Below, in pieces: positions 58,700-64,000 of a stretch of 64,000 nucleotides of DNA (position 1 is its first letter; every line of letters starts with the position of its first letter). Made by a program: the position numbers and the translations under genes. The stretch lies in NCBI RefSeq assembly GCF_036850765.1, contig NC_089495.1, forward strand, positions 69,354,410 to 69,418,409. Direction: 5' to 3'. This stretch comes from Saccopteryx bilineata (taxonomy: Eukaryota > Chordata > Mammalia > Chiroptera > Emballonuridae). The notes under the pieces are model-generated. The model was not told the DNA's origin, ran no database searches, and saw only the letters and a list, made by a program, of their open reading frames with translations.

Positions 58700-59716
58700 T
58701 TATTGTGTTCTTCTTGGAGCTTTTACTTGTGGCTGTTTTTTTTTTTTGTTCTTTGTATCTGATTGGAGAACCCCCTTTAGTAATTCCTGGAGTGGGGCTT
58801 TTCCGATGATAAATGCCCTCATCTTTTCTGTATCTGTGAATGTTTTTATTTCTCCTTCATATTTGAAGGATAGCTTTGATGGGTATAGTATTCGTGGCTG
58901 AAAGTTTCTCTCTTTCAGGACTTTAAATATTGGGGTCCACTCTCTTCTAGCTTGTAGAGTTTCTGCTGAGAAATCTGATGATAATCTAATGGGCCTTCCT
59001 TTATATGTTGTATTCTTCTTTTCCCTGGCTGCCTTGAGAATTTTTTCTTTGCTGTCGGTTTGTGTCAATTTCATTATGATATGCCTTGGAGTAGGTTTGT
59101 TGGGGTTAAGAAAACTCGGTGTTCTGTTTGCTTCTTGAATTTGAGGCTTTAGTTCTTTCCACAGGCTTGGGAAGTTCTCATCTATTATTTGTTTGAGTAT
59201 GTTCTCCATTCCATTTTTTCTCTCTTCTCCCTCTGATATACCTATTATTCTTATGTTATTCTTTATGATGGAGTCAGATAATTCTTGTAGGGCTATCTCA
59301 TTTTTTTAAATTTTTGAGTCTCTTTCTTCTTCTCTCTGTTGTGCCTCAAGTTGCGTGTCTTCTATTTCACTAATCCTCTCTTCTATCTGACCTGTTCTAT
59401 TAGCTAAGCTTGTTACTTCGTTTTTCAGCTCGTGAATTGAGTTTTTCATCTCTGATTTGTTTTTATAGTTTCAATTTTCTTTGGACATATATTCTTTGTG
59501 TTCATTGAGTTGTTTTCTGAGCTCCCTAAATTGCCTTTCTGTGTTTTCTTGTATATCTTGGAGGATTTTTAGGATTTCTATCTTGAATTCTCTGTCATTT
59601 AGCTCCAAGGTTTCCAATATATTAAATTTTTTCTCCATAGATTTTTCCTCATCTAGCTGTGTTACCTCTCTTTCTTTTGTATCCATGATATTCAATTTTC
59701 TCTTCCTCAATGGCAT
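58700..59716 (-). pseudogene. L1 ORF1 (RNA-binding chaperone), broken, copy 2
   Basis: Start at 59716 (MPLRKRKLNIMDTKEREVTQ), open through the first 80 codons of the coiled coil. There an extra A in tccaaagaaaattg shifts the frame; a 4-bp loss about 25 bases later restores it. The TAA shared with copy 1 lies at about 59306-59308. The RRM and C-terminal domain are open as a 169-codon frame (59209-58700; TPRHIIMKLTQTDSKEK, SDFSAETLQARREWTPIFKV, FKYEGEIKTFTD). The shape matches L1 ORF1p (about 338 codons in total). Confidence 0.92.
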
Positions 59717-60627
59717 CTGAGGGTGGTTTTGTTGATAGTATTAATGAGATTTAATAAAGAATAAAAAGTTAAAAAAAATAAAAAATAATAAAAAATCAAA
59801 AAGAGTTGTTTTTTTTTAAAAAAATTAATAATGAAATAAAGAAAAATAAAATAATAATTTTTTAAAAAAGGAAATTATTCCCCCCCCTCCTTTTTTCCTC
59901 TCCTCTCCCCTTTTTCTTGAGAAAATCTTGTGGTGAACTGTGAATTATAACAAACAATGCCTGTGATGGAGGTCCTGAATTGGGGAAAAGTAATAAAGGG
60001 GCAAAAAAAAAAAAGAAAAAAAAAGGAAAAAAAAAAGGGGGGGCGGTATGGACCCTCAAAAAGCAAATAAGGAAAAAATTTGGGTCAAGAATAAAATGAT
60101 TTGCTTTTAGGTGTTGGTGTTGTCTAAGAGTTATGATGAGAGGAATAAGAGAACAGAAAAATGGGGGGACAAATTAAAAAAATACTATTGTATTTAGTGG
60201 AACAAGAACTAGATAATATGGAGAGCCAGGGATGGGAGCACTGCTAGTGATTTAAAAAGGTGAAGTAAAAAAACCCCAAAATGCCACAAACATAAGTTTG
60301 AGTCCCAGATAAGATAATTTGTTTGTTATTGAGGTTTGAATGAGAGGAGATGTAAAGGAGAAAGGAAGAAACTAATATAGAGGGAGAAAAGAAAGAGAGA
60401 GAGAGAAAAAAAGAGGGAACCAGTAAAAGAAGAAAAAAGAAAGGAGAGAGAGAGAGAGTTAAGGGTTTTGGAGTGCAACCCTCATAGAGAGAAAGGAAGA
60501 GGAGAAAAAAGATAATGGGAGATGTAACACTTATGGGTATTGTAGTTCAAGGAGAGGAGAGAGTAAGACTGGCAGAGAGTTAATTGGCCAAATTGGAGGA
60601 GGAAAAAAAGTATCAAGAATGAAGATG

Positions 60628-61025
60628 GCCCTGGCCAGTTGGCTCAGCGGTAGAGCATCGGCCTAGCGTGCGGAGGACCCGGGTTCGATTCCCGGCCAGG
60701 GCACACAGGAGAAGCACCCATTTGCTTCTCCACCCCTCCGCCGCGCTTTCCCTCTCTGTCTCTCTCTTCCCCTCCCACAGCCAAGGCTCCATTGGAGCAA
60801 AGATGGCCCGGGCGCTGGGGATGGCTCTGTGGCCTCTGCCCCAGGCGCTAGAGTGGCTCTGGTCACAACATGGCGACGCCCAGGATGGGCAGAGCATCGC
60901 CCCCTGGTGGGCAGAGCTTCACCCCTGGTGGGCGTGCCGGGTGGATCCCGGTCGGGCGCATGCGGGAGTCTGTCTGACTGTCTCTCCCTGTTTCCAGCTT
61001 CAGAAAAATGAAAAAAAAAAAAAAA
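60628..61025 (+). mobile_element. SINE family A inside L1 copy 2 5'UTR
   Basis: Head gccctggccagttggctcag, B box gggttcgattcccgg, tail ttccagcttcagaaaaatg plus A. The target duplication aagaatgaagat lies at 60615-60626 and 61026-61037. L1 copy 1 has the uninterrupted site tatcaagaatgaagataaga near 48866-48885, so the insertion happened after the two L1 copies parted. Confidence 0.97.
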
Positions 61026-61520
61026 AAGAATGAAGATAAGAGAAACAAATGAACAAATATAATAAAATGGGATAGGTTATAAAGTCTGCAGATTATTCTT
61101 GATTTTGAGAGGTTATCTTCTTGCTTTTTCTTTTTTCTCCCTCTTCCTGGTCGGTGACTCTGTACCCCAGGTTCTGCCCCTTTGGCACGCTCAGGTAGAG
61201 GTTTGCAGTTGATAAGTCTCTATGGCAATGTCATGTATTGTGCTTTAGTCTCGTTGGCAGTCGAGGCTCATTAGCATTTATAGGCTCCGACAGTGAGAGA
61301 GTCCGTGTTCCTGGAGCCTTTCTCCTAGTCTTTCCTTCCTCAATTAGTAGCCTGATAATTCAGCTATGGGGTTGTTGCTGCCTCTGCCTGGATAGTAAGA
61401 GGTTCAAAGAGCTGGCAACTCCCCACTCTATTTCCACTCAGCACAGGGCTCTGGGTAAGGCTCAGTCAGTCAGAGCTGCTAGCATAATCAGGCGGGCTTT
61501 CCGCCCACTCAAAGACCTCT

Positions 61521-62100
61521 GGCTCTGCCACTCTGTCCAGTAACACAGGCGGGCACCCACTTCCGGGGTGCTTGGAGGAAACTCTCATTCACTATCTGTG
61601 CGCGCAGACCAGGATATCCGGCCAGTAGTCTCACGCTCTGAGTGAAACACCCAACCGCATGGAAATTTGCAGCGCTGGAATTCGCTCTCGCTCCGTCCCC
61701 GTGCGCGGCTTTTGCAAGGCGCTGGGGCGGCCCGAGATTCCGCTTTTGCCCACACAAAGGCCCCTGACTCTGCCCCTCTGTGCGATAACACAGGCGCGCC
61801 CTGCCGAGGCACTCAGAGGAATCGCTCACTACCTATCTGCGCGCGCGCGCACACCAGGATATGAGGCCGGCCGCGTTTCCCTGGGTGAAACCCTCACCAG
61901 CACGGAAAATTTCCACCGTTGGAATTAGTTCTCGCTCCCTCCCGTGCGCGGCTTTCCCAGGGCGCTGGGCCTGCCCAGAGATTCTGCTTTCAGCCCACAG
62001 AAATGCCTCTGACCCTGCCTCTCTGTGGGGCAACACGGACACCCACTTCTGGGGCTTAGGAAGAGATCTCTCGCCCACTAACTGCACACCAACCAGGAGA
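61521..62100 (-). repeat. Tandem ~245-bp monomers in L1 5'UTR, copy 2
   Basis: Unit starts (plus-strand view) at ggctctgccactctgt (61521), gactctgcccctctgt (61766) and gaccctgcctctctgt (62011), spacing 245 and 245 bp. The copy-to-copy match with L1 copy 1 unit by unit shows that the array was already present in their common source. A short (GC)n expansion, ctgcgcgcgcgcgcacac, lies at 61837-61854. Confidence 0.85.
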
Positions 62101-62511
62101 ACGGGTAAAATGGCTTCCCCGCTTGTCTTTCTTTGTTTGGGTTTGGCGCGAGTGTTAGCTTGTATTGCCCGGCTTGCCACAGGAACAGTTTTTCCTCCGC
62201 TAGGATCTCCGTGCCACAGCCTGGTTCGGCCTTTTGTGCGCGGCCTGGATGTATTCACCCCCTTTGCCTGCCTCAGTTTCTATATTCACAGTTACCAGAG
62301 AAAGCTGCCCCGTTTAGGTTAGTGAGGAAGGCAGAGCATTTCTTACTCCCTATTTCCTTCAGGGTTTGGTTATATATTTAGCCAATTTTTCACTCGACCA
62401 TACCTTCGGGTGTATTGTGAAGCATCTGGAGGCTCCAAGTATAGGTTTTTCTGTTTCTGGTTGAAGATCTTGTTGAGTTTTGGGGGAGATTTATCGGTAT
62501 CGCTTCCTACT

Positions 62512-62531
62512 CCGCCATTACTCTGACGTCA
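62512..62531 (-). promoter_or_regulatory. YY1-like and CRE motifs at L1 5' end, copy 2
   Basis: ccgccatta at 62512-62520 and tgacgtca at 62524-62531, in the same arrangement as in copy 1. Conservation of both motifs in two insertions is consistent with use as core promoter elements, but two closely related copies are weak evidence. Confidence 0.6.
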
Positions 62532-62538
62532 TCTCCCT

Positions 62539-63044
62539 AAAATTTAAAATCATATTGTTCACTTAAATATCCAAGTAGCTTTTAGTATGCATTTCTCTTC
62601 TTTATATATATTAATACATTTAATAGCTTTGTAAATTAAGTGTTATAAAGTTTATTTAACAGATATAAAAACAAATACTTTTTCACCACCTCTTTGTCCA
62701 GATTCTTTTATCTTATTAACATTTATTTACCCATAACTGCTATTGAGGTGATGAGATCTCTAGTTTTATCTATAAGTTTTCTAGTGAGGACCAAATTAAA
62801 GAGTTTACAAAGTTTAAAAACATAATGTTTTCTTAATAAATGTTTAACCATACAAAAAGCCATATCATTTAGAACAACACAGATATAGGCTTGTTCACCT
62901 TTAATCTAGCCTTATTAGTGAAAACGCAGACCATGCAAGATAGTTTTGATTGCCCACTAAGCCATATTATGGAAATAAATTTTGGAAAAGAAATATTAGA
63001 GTTCAGGGAAACAAAGCCAACAGGGATCTGTATCTATACTATAT
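62539..63044. other. Unique AT-rich stretch
   Basis: Nothing recognisable seen. Confidence 0.5.
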
Positions 63045-63098
63045 TTCTACATCTATCTATATCTATATCTATATCTATATTTATCTATCTATATCTAT
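63045..63098. repeat. (CTATAT/CTAT)n microsatellite
   Basis: Imperfect ctatat and ctat units adjoining the left edge of an old L1 3'UTR. Confidence 0.9.
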
Positions 63099-63335
63099 TA
63101 GAAATATTAAGAAGTTAGCTCACATAATTGTGAAGGTTGACAAGGCCAAAATTTGCAATGTGGTCCGCAGCCTGGAGAGCCAGCATGGACAATAGTACAA
63201 ATGGAGTCCAAAGATCCTCTGCTGAATCCATTTTGCTCTGGGACCTATGTCATTTTATCCTTTTTAGAATTTTAACTGATGAAATGAGTCCCATCCACAT
63301 TGTGGGGAACAATCTGTTTTATTTGTAATTCAGTG
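63099..63335 (+). mobile_element. Very old L1M-type 3'UTR
   Basis: gttagctcacataattgtga, gccaaaatttgcaatgtggt, gcagcctggagagccagcat, gagtccaaagatcctctgct and cccatccacattgtggggaa follow the order of the 3'UTR of ancient mammalian L1M elements (ggctcac-atgattatgg ... tggagacccaggaga ... gagtccaaaggc ... cccacccacatt). Strongly diverged and non-coding. Confidence 0.6.
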
Positions 63336-63395
63336 TTTTAAATGTTAATCTCACCTAAAAATGTTTTTGAACTTGACACATAAAATTCACTGTCA

Positions 63396-63758
63396 GCCCT
63401 GGCCAGTTGGCTCAGTGGTAGAGCATCAGTCTGGCGTGCAGGAGTCCTGGGTTCGATTCCCGGCCAGGGCACACAGGAGAAGCGCCCATCTGCTTCTCCA
63501 CCCCCCACCCCTCCTTCCTCTCTGTCTCTCTCTTCCCCTCCTGCAGCCAAGGCTCCATTGGAGCAGAGATGGCCCAGGCGCTGGGGATGGCTCTGTGGCC
63601 TCTGCTTCAGGCGCTAGACTGGCTCTGGTTGCAACAGAGCTATGCCCTGGATGGGCAGAGCATCGCCCCCTGGTAGGCGTGCCGGGTGGATCCCGGTTGG
63701 GCGTATGCGGGAGTCTGTCTGACTGCCTCCCCGTTTCCAGCTTCAGAAAAAAAAAAAA
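63396..63758 (+). mobile_element. tRNA-headed SINE, family A, young
   Basis: Head gccctggccagttggctcag, B box gggttcgattcccgg, a single ccctggtaggc motif, tail ttccagcttcagaaaaaaa. A short target duplication tcactgtca lies at 63387-63395 and 63759-63767. Confidence 0.96.
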
Positions 63759-63767
63759 TCACTGTCA

Positions 63768-64000
63768 TAACAAACAAAAGATATTATAAGTGCATTAAAA
63801 AGGTTGCATGTAGATAACTATAGTTGTTTTTCATATTCATCCCAAGCAATTATTTCAATGTAATGTAAATGGTCATATTTTGTATGATGTCTATATTTAA
63901 GGTTTGAGAAAGAAAATCTATCAATCAAGAAAAATATATAATAAAGTAGTAGGAAATCCAAGGTTATTAATAATATCATCTGTTCGTTACACATTTTTAG
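63768..64000. other. Unique AT-rich stretch to window end
   Basis: Nothing recognisable seen. Confidence 0.5.

Larger units (their letters stand above)
54319..62538 (-). mobile_element. Young full-length L1, copy 2 (defective, carries a SINE)
   Basis: Complete L1 in the same orientation as copy 1, about 7.8 kb once the inserted SINE (60628-61025) is removed. 5' end at 62538, monomeric 5'UTR, ORF1 (59716-58700), ORF2 (58396-54569), 3'UTR and T-run (poly-A) at about 54319-54331. The flanks differ from those of copy 1, so this is a separate insertion and not a segmental duplication. The target duplication is unclear because both flanks are A/T-only. Confidence 0.96.
59717..62538 (-). promoter_or_regulatory. 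L1 5'UTR / internal promoter, copy 2
   Basis: Same organisation as copy 1 with a family A SINE inserted at 60628-61025 in the sense opposite to the L1. The SINE brings its own RNA polymerase III A and B boxes into the L1 leader and would add about 400 bases to any L1 transcript. Confidence 0.8.

Noticed and set aside
42591..62538. Segmental duplication as the origin of the two full-length L1s
   Set aside because: Flanking sequences differ on both sides. Copy 1 lies inside an older L1 with its own target duplication, whereas copy 2 lies in unrelated AT-rich DNA.

Overview
This window reads as mammalian, non-coding, transposon-dense DNA. I see no exon structure, CpG-island promoter or host gene. 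The tRNA-headed SINEs, the LINE-1 (L1) type and the non-autonomous hAT and mariner elements point to a bat. The main SINE family (tRNA-like head, about 350-400 bp, tail ending in ...cagcttcag plus A-rich) resembles the bat Ves/Rhin group, so a rhinolophoid (horseshoe or leaf-nosed) bat is my best guess. The order is fairly secure; the family is not. All longer open frames belong to L1s or are stop-free stretches inside GC-rich SINEs.

Layout. 1-6.5 kb: a dispersed direct repeat, a decayed mariner MITE, an L1 3' end, SINEs, a hAT MITE sitting in the centre of a palindrome, a young 5'-truncated L1 inside the 3' tail of an older L1, and a possible solo LTR. 6.5-33 kb: mostly AT-rich unique sequence with scattered SINEs, an old L1, a mariner MITE, a Tigger-type DNA transposon and two related hAT elements, one carrying a SINE. 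33-39 kb: very old L1s, one broken up by two DNA transposons, an inverted L1 piece and three SINEs. 39-42 kb: unique sequence and one SINE.

42-62.5 kb is dominated by two young full-length L1s of about 7.8 kb in the same (minus) orientation, about 4 kb apart. L1 copy 1 (42591-50373) landed in an older L1 with a clear target-site duplication. L1 copy 2 (54319-62538) carries a SINE in its 5'UTR, and copy 1 preserves the matching empty site. Both have an unusually long 5'UTR (about 2.4 kb) with about 240-bp tandem monomers and a CRE/YY1-like start. Both share the same disabling lesions: one ORF1 stop and two compensating ORF2 frameshifts. The window ends with an old L1 3'UTR and one more SINE.

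How it works together: the L1 endonuclease/reverse transcriptase is the expected engine for the SINEs, whose A-rich tails and 9-17 bp target duplications fit target-primed reverse transcription. The hAT (8-bp duplications) and mariner/Tigger (TA duplications) elements are non-autonomous and depend on transposases not encoded here. I found no undescribed protein system. The points most worth a second look are the shared lesions of the two L1s, their monomeric 5'UTR, and the hAT element at the dyad of a 52-bp palindrome.
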